NCBI GenBank assembly: GCA_041859945.1
Contig: JBFLGC010000001.1
Span: 1 to 64,000 of the forward strand
Reading direction: 5' to 3'
Source of the DNA: Tetragenococcus sp041859945
GTDB taxonomy: Bacteria > Bacillota > Bacilli > Lactobacillales > Enterococcaceae
Length of the DNA stretch: 64,000 nucleotides
A program made the position numbers and the translations under genes. Positions 15,887 to 24,759 of this stretch are shown piece by piece (position 1 is the stretch's first letter; every line of letters begins with the position of its first letter). The notes under the pieces were generated by a model. The model saw only the letters and a program-made list of their open reading frames with translations. It was not told where the DNA came from and ran no database searches.

Positions 15887-17791
15887 ATGACAGATTTGAA
15901 GAAACAAGATTTTTATGAAGCAATCAATGGCGAATGGTTCAAAACTGCGGTGATTCCTAGCGATAAACCAGCTACTGGTGGCTTTCAAGATTTAGTCGAA
16001 GGAATCGACCAACTATTGATGAGCGATTTTCGGCAAATGGCTGAGGGTAGCAAAGAAATTCCTGCTGGACGTTTAAAAGACGCGGTGGAATTTTATCGTT
16101 TGGCCATGGACTATGATAGCCGCAAAGCTCAAGGGGCCCAACCAATCCAAGATTTATTACATCGCATCATTTCATTGGAAAGTTATGACGATCTGAATCA
16201 CCAACTGCCGGAGTGGATCAAGGAAGGCTTGCCTTTACCTTTCAACTTTTACGTCGATGCCGACATGAAAAACACGGCAGTAAACGCCCTTTATTTAGAT
16301 CCAGCTGCTCTTATTTTACCTGATAAGACCTATTATGAAGGTGAAAACGAGCAAGCAGAAGCAATGTTGCAAGTTTTCTTTGATATGGCAGTAAAAGTCA
16401 TGCAAAAAACTGGCCATACTCGTTCTGAAGCAGAAACGATCGCTGAACAAGCTTTAGCCTTCGACCGAGCGCTTGCACCTCATGTCAAAAGTGCTGAAGA
16501 AAATGCCGATTATAGTAAGATGTACAACCCACGTGATGTCAAGGAAGTCGTGGCCTATTCAGACAAGCTCGATTTAAAAAAGGCTCTGGCCGGTATCGTA
16601 AGTCAACCTGTTGAAAAAGTCATTGTGACTGAGCCGGCTTATTTTGAAGCTTTGCATGAATTTATCACCGACGATCATTTGCCTTTACTCAAGAGTTGGA
16701 TGTATATCCAAACGCTACTAGGTTACACGCGTTTTCTTAGCGAAGATCTGCGGCAAACCGGTGGCATTTATTCCCGTTTCCTATCAGGGATCGATGAAGC
16801 GATGTCCCCAGAAAAAGCGGCTTACTATCTAGCCTTGAATACCTTCAACCAAGTCGTGGGACTTTATTATGGCCAAACTTATTTCGGTGAAAAGGCCAAA
16901 GCCGATGTCAAACATATGGTCGCTACCATGATCGGTGTTTACAAAGATCGTCTGTCTAAAAATGACTGGTTGACGGCTGAAACGCGTGACAAAGCTATTT
17001 TGAAATTAAATAAGATCGCCGTTCACGTAGGTTATCCCGATAAGATCCCCGCTTACTATGAAAAATTCCTTACTAAAACAGCAGCAGACGGCGGCAGTTT
17101 AGTCGACAATGTCCGTCATTTCTCTCGTTTAGCTACCGAAGCGAACTTCGCTAAATTTAAACAACCAGTCGATCGTGACCTATGGGAAATGCCAGCTTGC
17201 ATGGTCAACGCTTATTACAGCGGTTCGTTGAACATCATTGTCTTTCCAGCTGCTATTTTACAAGCACCGTTTTATAGTCTTGACCAATCTTCTAGCGCCA
17301 ATTACGGCGGGATCGGTGCCGTCATCGCCCATGAAATTTCGCATGCTTTTGACAACAACGGCGCCAAATTTGACGAATATGGCAATTTGAACAATTGGTG
17401 GACGGAAGGCGATTTGAAGCATTTCGAAAAATTGGCCGAAGACATGATCAATGAATTCGATGGCTTACCGATCGCCGGAAGCCGCGTCAACGGTAAATTG
17501 ACCGTTTCGGAAAATATCGCCGATGCGGGCGGCCTTAGTTGTGCCTTAGAAGCAGCCAAAAAAGAAGATGATCTCGATCTTAACGCCTTCTTTACCAACT
17601 GGGCGCGCATTTGGCGGACCAAGGCCAAAGAACAATACCAACAATTACTACTTTCGATCGATGTGCACGCCCCTGCTAAATTACGGGCCAACGTCCAATT
17701 ACAAAATATCGACGATTTCTTTACTACCTATGAAATCGCACCAGATGATCCTATGTACCGTGCTCCAGAAAACCGCGTGCATATTTGGTAA
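15887..17791 (+). CDS. pepO: Endopeptidase PepO (M13 family)
   Basis: 634 residues from ATG 15887 (TDLKKQDFYEAINGEW matches the family start); ATG 15866 upstream has no spacing from any ribosome site. This neprilysin-like zinc endopeptidase cleaves oligopeptides. The zinc motif is AHEISHAFDNNG (first His at residue 482), the third ligand Glu is in ENIADAGG, and the substrate motif is NAYYSG. There is no signal peptide, so it is cytoplasmic or non-classically exported. A strong terminator follows. Confidence 0.96.
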   Translation: MTDLKKQDFYEAINGEWFKTAVIPSDKPATGGFQDLVEGIDQLLMSDFRQMAEGSKEIPAGRLKDAVEFYRLAMDYDSRKAQGAQPIQDLLHRIISLESYDDLNHQLPEWIKEGLPLPFNFYVDADMKNTAVNALYLDPAALILPDKTYYEGENEQAEAMLQVFFDMAVKVMQKTGHTRSEAETIAEQALAFDRALAPHVKSAEENADYSKMYNPRDVKEVVAYSDKLDLKKALAGIVSQPVEKVIVTEPAYFEALHEFITDDHLPLLKSWMYIQTLLGYTRFLSEDLRQTGGIYSRFLSGIDEAMSPEKAAYYLALNTFNQVVGLYYGQTYFGEKAKADVKHMVATMIGVYKDRLSKNDWLTAETRDKAILKLNKIAVHVGYPDKIPAYYEKFLTKTAADGGSLVDNVRHFSRLATEANFAKFKQPVDRDLWEMPACMVNAYYSGSLNIIVFPAAILQAPFYSLDQSSSANYGGIGAVIAHEISHAFDNNGAKFDEYGNLNNWWTEGDLKHFEKLAEDMINEFDGLPIAGSRVNGKLTVSENIADAGGLSCALEAAKKEDDLDLNAFFTNWARIWRTKAKEQYQQLLLSIDVHAPAKLRANVQLQNIDDFFTTYEIAPDDPMYRAPENRVHIW

Positions 17792-17800
17792 GAAAAATGT

Positions 17801-17840
17801 GAAAAGCAACGTTCACCACAATTGGCGAACGTTGCTTTTC
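17801..17840 (+). terminator. Terminator of pepO
   Basis: Fourteen-bp perfect stem GAAAAGCAACGTTC / GAACGTTGCTTTTC followed by TTTTTG. Confidence 0.93.
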
Positions 17841-17868
17841 TTTTTGACATTCTAAGCTTAAATAAACT

Positions 17869-17991
17869 TTTTGCGGTTGCTATTTTCTGATTCCTTTGAC
17901 CGCTTTCCTTGATTGCGGACACTACTTTTGATTTCTTCTGGCCGCTTTCCCCGATTGCAGACACTACTTCCCATTTCTTTTGACCGCATTA
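17869..17991. repeat. Second locus of the 42-bp intergenic repeat
   Basis: Units begin at 17869 (degenerate), 17911 and 17953, again 42 bp apart. The unit at 17911 matches that at 1839 over its first 19 bases, and the following T-rich and GGCCGCTTT blocks also agree. It lies between convergent pepO and mtnN. Confidence 0.85.
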
Positions 17992-18057
17992 GTTAACTAT
18001 ACTATTAATAAACAAACAAACCGCCGCAAGATTTAAACAGATCGGACGGCGGCTAAG

Positions 18058-18753
18058 TTAGGCTAATTCCTTGATAAAATCGATCACCATTTGGGCCGAA
18101 CGATGGCCTGCTTCATCGATAAATTCATCAAAACTTTGAGTGGCTTCGTGATTGCCATTGTCACTCATGGCGCGCACGACTAAAAAGGGCACGTCAAATT
18201 GTTGGGCCGTTTGAGCAATCGCAGCACCTTCCATTTCGCAGGCTAAGGCATCAGGAAAATGGGCTAAAATCGCTTGGATTTTTTGGGGATCATCGATAAA
18301 CGCATCGCCGGTCACGATCAAGCCGGTCTTTACCGCTTGACCATTTTTTTCAGCTGCTTGTTTCATTGCCGCAATCAACTCACCATCGGCTTCATAATAC
18401 AAAGGCATGCCACCAGGGATTTGACCGTATGCATAACCAAAACCGGTCGCGTCGACATCATGATAGGCTAATTTTTCAGAAATCACAACATCGCCCACAG
18501 CCAAATCGCGCCCGATTCCACCCGCTGAACCAGTATTGATCAGGCAATCGATGTCATAATGTTGGATCAATAAACTTGCCGTCAAGGAAGCCAGCACTTT
18601 GCCGATACCAGACTCGACCACGACGACTTCTTGACCGGTGATGTCACCGGCATAAAAAACCAGACCGGCTTGCTCCCAAGTGCTACTATTTTGCATTGTT
18701 TCCGTTAAAATTTTGATTTCTTGTGGCATGGCGCCAATGATTCCGATTTTCAA
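18058..18753 (-). CDS. mtnN: 5'-methylthioadenosine/S-adenosylhomocysteine nucleosidase
   Basis: 231 residues, normal length. It hydrolyses MTA and SAH, recycling methylation products and generating the LuxS substrate. The pattern includes ESGIGKV, the purine/ribose motif ACEMEGAAIAQ and the catalytic aspartate in RAMSDNGN. It uses a TTG start at 18753, supported by AGGGAGGAAG eight bases upstream. It is last in a three-gene run with the NUDIX and MacP-like genes. Confidence 0.95.
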   Translation of the reverse strand: MKIGIIGAMPQEIKILTETMQNSSTWEQAGLVFYAGDITGQEVVVVESGIGKVLASLTASLLIQHYDIDCLINTGSAGGIGRDLAVGDVVISEKLAYHDVDATGFGYAYGQIPGGMPLYYEADGELIAAMKQAAEKNGQAVKTGLIVTGDAFIDDPQKIQAILAHFPDALACEMEGAAIAQTAQQFDVPFLVVRAMSDNGNHEATQSFDEFIDEAGHRSAQMVIDFIKELA

Positions 18754-18766
18754 ACTTGCTTCCTCC

Positions 18767-19063
18767 CTACAAAAAGAAAACCATGATCAAGACCACGATC
18801 AAAAGGAAAGCGACGATCATGATCCACTTCATCAAAAAGCGATCCATCTTACGTGACTGTTGATTTTGGCCGGAACGCGTCTTTTCGACTGGTTTATACT
18901 TCTTGGCTTCTTTGCGGTAAAAATTATCGATACGTTTTTCTTCGTTGCGAAACTCTTTTTCAGAAGTTTTGCGAACAACTTCCTCTTGTTTACGCGTCTG
19001 TTTTTCTGCTTCTTTTTGGTGCTTACGTAATTCAGAACGAGTCACTAGGGGTCCTTTTGCCAT
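18767..19063 (-). CDS. Small tail-anchored membrane protein, MacP-like
   Basis: 98 residues: a basic and acidic, probably coiled-coil cytoplasmic part of about 75 residues, then one C-terminal membrane segment (IMIVAFLLIVVLIMVFFL). Size, topology and position between a NUDIX hydrolase and mtnN match MacP of streptococci, a phosphoprotein that activates a class A penicillin-binding protein. The assignment relies mostly on gene order and shape. ATG 19063 follows the NUDIX stop by one base, with AGGGAGAG upstream, so translation is coupled. Confidence 0.65.
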   Translation of the reverse strand: MAKGPLVTRSELRKHQKEAEKQTRKQEEVVRKTSEKEFRNEEKRIDNFYRKEAKKYKPVEKTRSGQNQQSRKMDRFLMKWIMIVAFLLIVVLIMVFFL

Positions 19064-19064
19064 G

Positions 19065-19634
19065 TTACACTCTCCCTTTAGCGATCAGTAACTCCCAATA
19101 TTGAACAGCATACAGAGTCTTGGCGTCACAAATCAAATCGGCTTCAATCGCTTTTTTAGCTTCTGCTAGGGTCAATTCATAAACTTCGATCACTTCATCC
19201 TCATCTTGTGCCAAGGGATGAGCCACTTTATGGATCCCTTTTGTTTCATAAATATACAGACGCTCATTGGCATAACCTGGTGATAAAAACATAGACGTAA
19301 CCAATTCTACTGACGTGGCCTGATAGCCTGTTTCTTCTTCTAACTCGCGTAAGCCTGTCGCCGCCGGGTCGTTTTCGCCAGGTTCGATCTTGCCCGCAGG
19401 TATTTCTAAAATCACCCGTTCCAAGGGCTTTCTAAACTGCTTGACAAAAACCATTTTATTTTCTGGTGTCAAAACGATCAAGCCCACACCACCAGGATGG
19501 AAGACCAATTCGCGTGGAACGGTCGTTTTCCCATCAGGCAACAAAACCTCGTCAAGTGCGACATCGATGATCTTACCGTGATAAATTTCTTTACGATGAA
19601 TCGTTTTTTCTTCAAAATCTTTAAATTCTAACAT
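19065..19634 (-). CDS. ADP-ribose pyrophosphatase (NUDIX)
   Basis: 189 residues from ATG 19634 (MLEFKDFEEKT); the longer frame to 19667 lacks a ribosome site. The NUDIX box GENDPAATGLRELEEETGY is complete, and the N-terminal YHGKIIDVALDEVLLPDG region is typical of ADP-ribose pyrophosphatases. It hydrolyses ADP-ribose to AMP and ribose 5-phosphate. It leads the operon with the MacP-like and mtnN genes. Confidence 0.93.
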   Translation of the reverse strand: MLEFKDFEEKTIHRKEIYHGKIIDVALDEVLLPDGKTTVPRELVFHPGGVGLIVLTPENKMVFVKQFRKPLERVILEIPAGKIEPGENDPAATGLRELEEETGYQATSVELVTSMFLSPGYANERLYIYETKGIHKVAHPLAQDEDEVIEVYELTLAEAKKAIEADLICDAKTLYAVQYWELLIAKGRV

Positions 19635-19826
19635 GAGCTTCCCTACTTTCTTATCTAATGTACCCAATTCTTGAGCTTTCGTCCACTAGTTTATCACAAC
19701 TATTATAATTTTTTCCTAAATTCCAAAAATCCACCGCAAGACTGATTCTTTTCTTTCCTTGAACATGCTAAAATGAATTCGTAAACTTAGACAAGGATTC
19801 AATCGTTTATTAGGAGGAATCTATCG

Positions 19827-20504
19827 ATGAAAAATTTAAAATGGGTCATAGGCGTTTTCGTGATCTTGGGACTGAGAGGTTTTCTATTCGGCTCAGGGTC
19901 CGGTGATTGGTATGCGTTTTGTCTGCTTTTGGCGGGGATTTTGTTAGTTATCTACGGCATCAAAGGCAGTGGTATCGACAAAAAGAAACCAGAATTAGCT
20001 CTGCCACCACTTTCCAAAAAGCGCGAACAAAGCTATCTTGATAGTGGCCTTTCGGAACATGAGATCGCGGTCTTTCGCGAAACCTTAAATGACACTCGTC
20101 TGCAAATCCAACATTTGCAAGAAAATGTCCGCAACAATGCCAAACTCAAAGCTATCGATTTGAAGTATGATACCTTACGAGCTTCCAAAGCGCTCTTTAA
20201 GGAAATGGTCAAAGAACCCATGCGGATGCATGAAGCCAGTCAATTTTTATATACTCATCTACCTAACATGGTCGACTTGACCGATAAATATTTGGAAATC
20301 GATGCACATGAAGTCAAATCTCGCGAAACTTATGATAAAATGGAAGAAAGCATTCAAATCATCGATCAAGTCGCGGCTTTGATCACGCAAGACTACCAAC
20401 GTTTTGTCTCTGATGACTTGGAAGATATGGATGTGGAAATGTCATTAGCCAAACAAAGCTTAAAACAAGAACAAGCCAAATATGAGCAACACGAAGCGAG
20501 ATAA
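19827..20504 (+). CDS. xpaC: XpaC family protein
   Basis: 225 residues. Two N-terminal membrane segments (residues about 5-22 and 28-46) are followed by a long alpha-helical, coiled-coil cytoplasmic part. This matches XpaC (5-bromo-4-chloroindolyl phosphate hydrolysis protein), which in Firmicutes is nearly always next to telA, as here, 51 bp upstream of it. The biochemical role is unclear; the pair is linked with envelope stress and toxic-anion or antibiotic resistance. TAGGAGGAATC precedes ATG 19827. Confidence 0.88.
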   Translation: MKNLKWVIGVFVILGLRGFLFGSGSGDWYAFCLLLAGILLVIYGIKGSGIDKKKPELALPPLSKKREQSYLDSGLSEHEIAVFRETLNDTRLQIQHLQENVRNNAKLKAIDLKYDTLRASKALFKEMVKEPMRMHEASQFLYTHLPNMVDLTDKYLEIDAHEVKSRETYDKMEESIQIIDQVAALITQDYQRFVSDDLEDMDVEMSLAKQSLKQEQAKYEQHEAR

Positions 20505-20555
20505 GGGGCCTCCTTTCTCGCTTCTTATGAAAATGAAAAAGGGGGAATTGGGTAA

Positions 20556-21746
20556 ATGAGTGAAGATGAAACAAAAGACGTCAATGATACATTGGAAGAT
20601 TTATTGAGCAATCCCTTTGAAACGAATCTTGACGATCTAACCACCACACAAAAAAATGAAATCAAGGACTTGCAACAACAACAGACGGCACCACGTCTGT
20701 ACGATCAATTATCGAATGAACGTCAAGAACAAGCCAAAGCCCTGGCAGATAAAATCGATGCCAATGATCAACAGGCCGTGATCACTTACGGGTCCACGGC
20801 GCAAACTAAATTGAGCGAATTTTCGCAATCGATGCTCAACCATGTGCAAGCTGCCGATATCGGTCCGATCGGTGATTCGTTGACTGATCTGATGTATCGT
20901 TTGCAAGAAGCCAATCCCGATGATTTGCGGGCTGGCGAAGGCAATGTCTTTAAGCGCATGTTTGGTAAAGTCAAACAATCGGTCTTTGAGATCACCGCTA
21001 AATATCAAAAAATCGGCGCTGAGATCGATAAAGTCGCCGTCAAACTCGATAAGGAAAAAGACGGCTTGATCAAGGACAACACCATGCTCGAGCAATTGTA
21101 TCATAAGAATAAAGATTATTTTGATGCCTTGAATATTTATATTGCGGCTGGTGAATTGAAAATGGAAGAATTACGCACCACGATCATTCCCGAAGCTACC
21201 AAAAAAGCGCAAGCAACCGGCGACCAAATGGATGTGCAGGTCGTCAACGACTACGCGCAATTTTTAGATCGCCTCGACAAACGGACTCACGACTTACGTC
21301 TAGCTCGACAAATCACCATCCAACAAGCCCCGCAGATCCGCTTGATCCAAAATACCAATCAAGCTTTGGCAGAAAAAATCCAAGCCTCGATCAACACGGC
21401 GATCCCACTTTGGAAGAACCAAGTTGTCATCGCCTTGACTTTACTGCGCCAAAAAGATGCCGTGACCGCCCAACGGCAAGTGTCGGAAACGACGAATGAC
21501 CTGTTGAAAAAGAATTCAGAAATGTTGAAAGTCTCTGCTATCGAAACCGCCAAAGAAAACGAACGTGGCATCGTGGATATCGAAACCTTGCAAAAGACGC
21601 AAAACGATTTGGTAGAAACCCTGCAAGAAACCTTGCGCATACAAAAAGAAGGCAAGGAAAAACGGCAAAATGCCGAATTCGAGCTGGCTTCCATGGAAGA
21701 AGATCTCAAACACAAGTTGCTTGAACTAACGAGCGGTAACAAATAA
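20556..21746 (+). CDS. telA: TelA family toxic anion resistance protein
   Basis: 396 residues, almost entirely helical, no membrane segment. Family hallmarks include the region VFEITAKYQKIGAEIDKVA and the long C-terminal coiled coil. TelA proteins are linked with tellurite and cell-envelope antibiotic tolerance; the mechanism is not settled. The gene is second in an operon with xpaC, has AAGGGGGAATTG at its start, and ends at a strong terminator. Confidence 0.93.
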   Translation: MSEDETKDVNDTLEDLLSNPFETNLDDLTTTQKNEIKDLQQQQTAPRLYDQLSNERQEQAKALADKIDANDQQAVITYGSTAQTKLSEFSQSMLNHVQAADIGPIGDSLTDLMYRLQEANPDDLRAGEGNVFKRMFGKVKQSVFEITAKYQKIGAEIDKVAVKLDKEKDGLIKDNTMLEQLYHKNKDYFDALNIYIAAGELKMEELRTTIIPEATKKAQATGDQMDVQVVNDYAQFLDRLDKRTHDLRLARQITIQQAPQIRLIQNTNQALAEKIQASINTAIPLWKNQVVIALTLLRQKDAVTAQRQVSETTNDLLKKNSEMLKVSAIETAKENERGIVDIETLQKTQNDLVETLQETLRIQKEGKEKRQNAEFELASMEEDLKHKLLELTSGNK

Positions 21747-21751
21747 TAACT

Positions 21752-21795
21752 AAAGTCGTAGGTGCCTTTTATTTAAAGGTGACCTACGACTTTTT
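21752..21795 (+). terminator. Terminator of xpaC-telA
   Basis: Outer stem AAAGTCGTAGGT / ACCTACGACTTT with an inner GCCTTT/AAAGGT stem, then TTTTT. Confidence 0.9.
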
Positions 21796-21858
21796 GATCA
21801 ACTATCAATTGCTTGATAGAATCTCTCATTACCGCCCTATTCTTGGCCCCAAGCCCGA

Positions 21859-23235
21859 TTATTTCTCATTTAGTAAGCTATGTTTATACCCGTAGCCAAA
21901 ATAAATGAGGAGGCCGATCGCAACGGCCATTATAAAGACGATCCAAGTCGTTTTTTGCAGGCGGGTCATCAAGAAAAGGCTGGTAACAGCCGACAATAGT
22001 GGGACAAATGGGACAAGCGGCACGCGAAATTCACCTGCTTTAGGCGGGCCATAAACTTTGCGCAGCCGCAAGACACCTAAAGACATCATGATCAAACAAG
22101 CTAGAGCTGTGATGTTGGTCAGTTCGGCTAAAATAGTGATAGGAAAAGCGGCTGCAAATACCAACGCTACGGCACCGCACAAGAAGGTAGCGTTTTGCGG
22201 CGTATGTTTTTTAGCATCGATTTTGGCCAAGCGCACTGGCAAAAGGCCGTCTTTACTGATGGCGTAGACCAAGCGCGCTAGTGAATAGAGCATTGAGATC
22301 GAAACGGTCAAAAGGGTCACGATCGCACCGACTGAAAGGATCCGACTAACGATATCTTTACCGACATAACGCATCGCAAAAGCGACCGGATCACCGATGT
22401 CTAACTTTCTAAAAGGCACCATACCGGTCAAAATCAAAGTAACAACGACATACAAAAAGGTCGCAATCGCGATCGCACCAATGATGCCACGGGGGACATC
22501 TTTTTGTGGCTCTTTGACTTCTTCAGCAGCCATGGATATCGAATCAAAGCCAAGAAAAGCAAAAAAGACCAAAGCCGCACCATCGAAAACACCTTTGACG
22601 CCAAAAGGCAGGTAAGGCTGCCAATTGGCTGGTTTAACATAAAAAATACCCACGCTGATAAATAAAGCGATAATGGCAAACTTGACCCAAACCATGATAT
22701 TGTTCAAACTCAAGGCTTTTTTAGCTTCTTGATTGACCCAAAAGGTAATAAAAATCAGGATCAAAGCGGCGATCAGATCGAGATAGGTGCCCTGACTAGC
22801 GTTAAAGCCAGCTGTTAAGGCGTGTGGCAAAGTAAAACCGAGACTGCGTAAAAAACCTTGTACATAGCCCGACCAACCGGAAGCTACTGAGGAAACAGCT
22901 AGCAAATATTCACAAATCAAAAACCAGCCAGAAAGCCAAGCCGCAAATTCCCCGAAAACGACATACATGTAACTATAAGGACCTCCTGAGACCGGCACGC
23001 GTGCGGCAAATTCGGCAAAACACAAGCCATTTAAAATCACGACTATCGCTGCCAACAAAAATGAAAAGACGGAGGCTGGTCCGGCGTAATCCGCCGATGC
23101 TTGACCGGTCACTACAAAGATCCCCGTACCGATACAAGCCCCGATCCCTAACAAAATCAAATCACTTAAAGTCAGGTCTTTCTTAAGTTCACTGACCGAC
23201 TTTTTTTCTAACGACTTTTTTCTAAAAATAGACAT
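21859..23235 (-). CDS. APC family amino acid permease
   Basis: 458 residues with about 12 membrane segments. The first segment carries the APC signature GIGACIGTGIFVVTG; the later stretch FFAFLGFDSISMAAEEVK is typical of the cationic amino acid transporter branch (YfnA-like). It probably imports amino acids by proton symport; the specificity is not readable. It begins 9 bp after the phosphohexomutase stop with a weak ribosome site, so it may be coupled to that gene. Confidence 0.92.
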   Translation of the reverse strand: MSIFRKKSLEKKSVSELKKDLTLSDLILLGIGACIGTGIFVVTGQASADYAGPASVFSFLLAAIVVILNGLCFAEFAARVPVSGGPYSYMYVVFGEFAAWLSGWFLICEYLLAVSSVASGWSGYVQGFLRSLGFTLPHALTAGFNASQGTYLDLIAALILIFITFWVNQEAKKALSLNNIMVWVKFAIIALFISVGIFYVKPANWQPYLPFGVKGVFDGAALVFFAFLGFDSISMAAEEVKEPQKDVPRGIIGAIAIATFLYVVVTLILTGMVPFRKLDIGDPVAFAMRYVGKDIVSRILSVGAIVTLLTVSISMLYSLARLVYAISKDGLLPVRLAKIDAKKHTPQNATFLCGAVALVFAAAFPITILAELTNITALACLIMMSLGVLRLRKVYGPPKAGEFRVPLVPFVPLLSAVTSLFLMTRLQKTTWIVFIMAVAIGLLIYFGYGYKHSLLNEK

Positions 23236-23244
23236 TTTTTCTCA

Positions 23245-24744
23245 TTAACTTTCTACATTATTTAATAAGGGCAACAACTTTTCTTGATCCACCTGCGGAA
23301 AATCATTCAAAAAAGTATGAATCGTACTCAACACCGGTGGGATCTGGCCGGCTACGTCCATTTCCACTTGCAAGACGAGTAAGGGTTCGTGCAAACTCAT
23401 GCGTAATAAAAACCAACCGGAGCCATTCGGTTTAGATAAGGTGAACCGAATCCCCTCTTCGTTTTCTGGATCGATCGTCCACCCCGCGACTTTTAAGTGC
23501 GCGATTTTTTCGATCACTTGCTCACCTAAAGCACGGAAATCAGCTGCTGCCAAGAAAAAGCGAACTTCTTGTGTTTCGGCTGGTTGCTTTAGATCCGCGA
23601 TCAGATCATCTAAAGATTGCCCAGAAGCTTGCAATTCCGGTAATAAGCGCAGAATTTTCGCGATCACATACGCCCCATCATCGAGAAAATAATTCTCTTT
23701 GAAGGCCGCATGACCACTAGTTTCAATAGCCAATTGACAATCGATGCCCGCCTCATTTAGTGCGATCGCCTTATTGATGACATTGCGATAACCAGAAATG
23801 TAGCGAACTTGTTTGCCGCCAAGACTTTCAATGAAAGCTTTCAAATGGTCACTGGTTGGCGAATTTGTCACAATACTCGTCCCAGGGGATTCTGAAATGA
23901 CGATCTGACTCAATACGGCGATCAAATTGTTGCGATTTAAAATGGCGCCAGTTTTGGTGACCATGGCTGACCGATCGACATCAGTATCAAAAATCACGCC
24001 CAGATCAGCACCAGTTGCCAAGGTCTGCTTTTGAATGCTCGCCATGGCTTCCTGATTATCCGGATTAGGGATGTGATTGGGGAAATGGCCGTCTGGTTCC
24101 AAAAATTGCGAACCGCTCGTATCGGCGCCCAAAGGTTGCAAGACCTTTTCCGTAAAAAAGCCACCGCCCCCGTTACCGGCATCAACGATGATCTTCATTC
24201 CTGCAAGCGGTTTTCCCCCAGATAAAGTCCGGATCTTAGCCACTAGATAGGCAGCATATGGGGTCACCAAATCGATAGGAGTCAGCCTTCCTTTTGTGGC
24301 TGTCGCTGTCCTTTTGGTGTGCGTCAAAATAAAGTGGATATCATTTTTCTCAGCGCCCCCTGCTTGACTAAAGACTTTGACCCCGTTGTACTCAAAAGGC
24401 AAGTGACTAGCTGTTAACATGACCCCAGCATCACAAGTAAACTCGGGAAATTGCGTCGCCATAAAGACAGCCGGGGTTGTGGCCAAATCAAAATCTAAGA
24501 CTTCACAGCCAAGTCGTTGTAACTGGTCTCCCAACGTTTTTTTTAGTCCAGGTCCACTTAAGCGGCTGTCTCGGGCAATGCCGATCTTAAAGTGTGTCTG
24601 TCCTGTCTTTTTTTCTAGCCAATTCACTAATCCATTGGCGATTTTAACGATCGCTGCATTGGTCAAATCAGCCGTATGTTCCGGTGTGTCGATAGCAATA
24701 CCGCGAATATCAGAACCGTTTTGTAGAGCCGTTAACTTTTCCAT
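23245..24744 (-). CDS. Phosphomannomutase/phosphoglucomutase family enzyme
   Basis: 499 residues. The alpha-D-phosphohexomutase features are the phosphoserine loop LTASHLPFEYNG, the metal-binding loop FDTDVDRSAM, and the substrate-binding ETSGHAAF. It interconverts hexose 1- and 6-phosphates. The N-terminal LQNGSDIRGIAID and the length fit a PMM/PGM-type rather than a GlmM-type enzyme. It follows the DUF1576 gene by 15 bp and precedes the permease, so the three are probably one operon. Confidence 0.9.
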   Translation of the reverse strand: MEKLTALQNGSDIRGIAIDTPEHTADLTNAAIVKIANGLVNWLEKKTGQTHFKIGIARDSRLSGPGLKKTLGDQLQRLGCEVLDFDLATTPAVFMATQFPEFTCDAGVMLTASHLPFEYNGVKVFSQAGGAEKNDIHFILTHTKRTATATKGRLTPIDLVTPYAAYLVAKIRTLSGGKPLAGMKIIVDAGNGGGGFFTEKVLQPLGADTSGSQFLEPDGHFPNHIPNPDNQEAMASIQKQTLATGADLGVIFDTDVDRSAMVTKTGAILNRNNLIAVLSQIVISESPGTSIVTNSPTSDHLKAFIESLGGKQVRYISGYRNVINKAIALNEAGIDCQLAIETSGHAAFKENYFLDDGAYVIAKILRLLPELQASGQSLDDLIADLKQPAETQEVRFFLAAADFRALGEQVIEKIAHLKVAGWTIDPENEEGIRFTLSKPNGSGWFLLRMSLHEPLLVLQVEMDVAGQIPPVLSTIHTFLNDFPQVDQEKLLPLLNNVES

Positions 24745-24759
24745 AATTGCCTCCTATAA

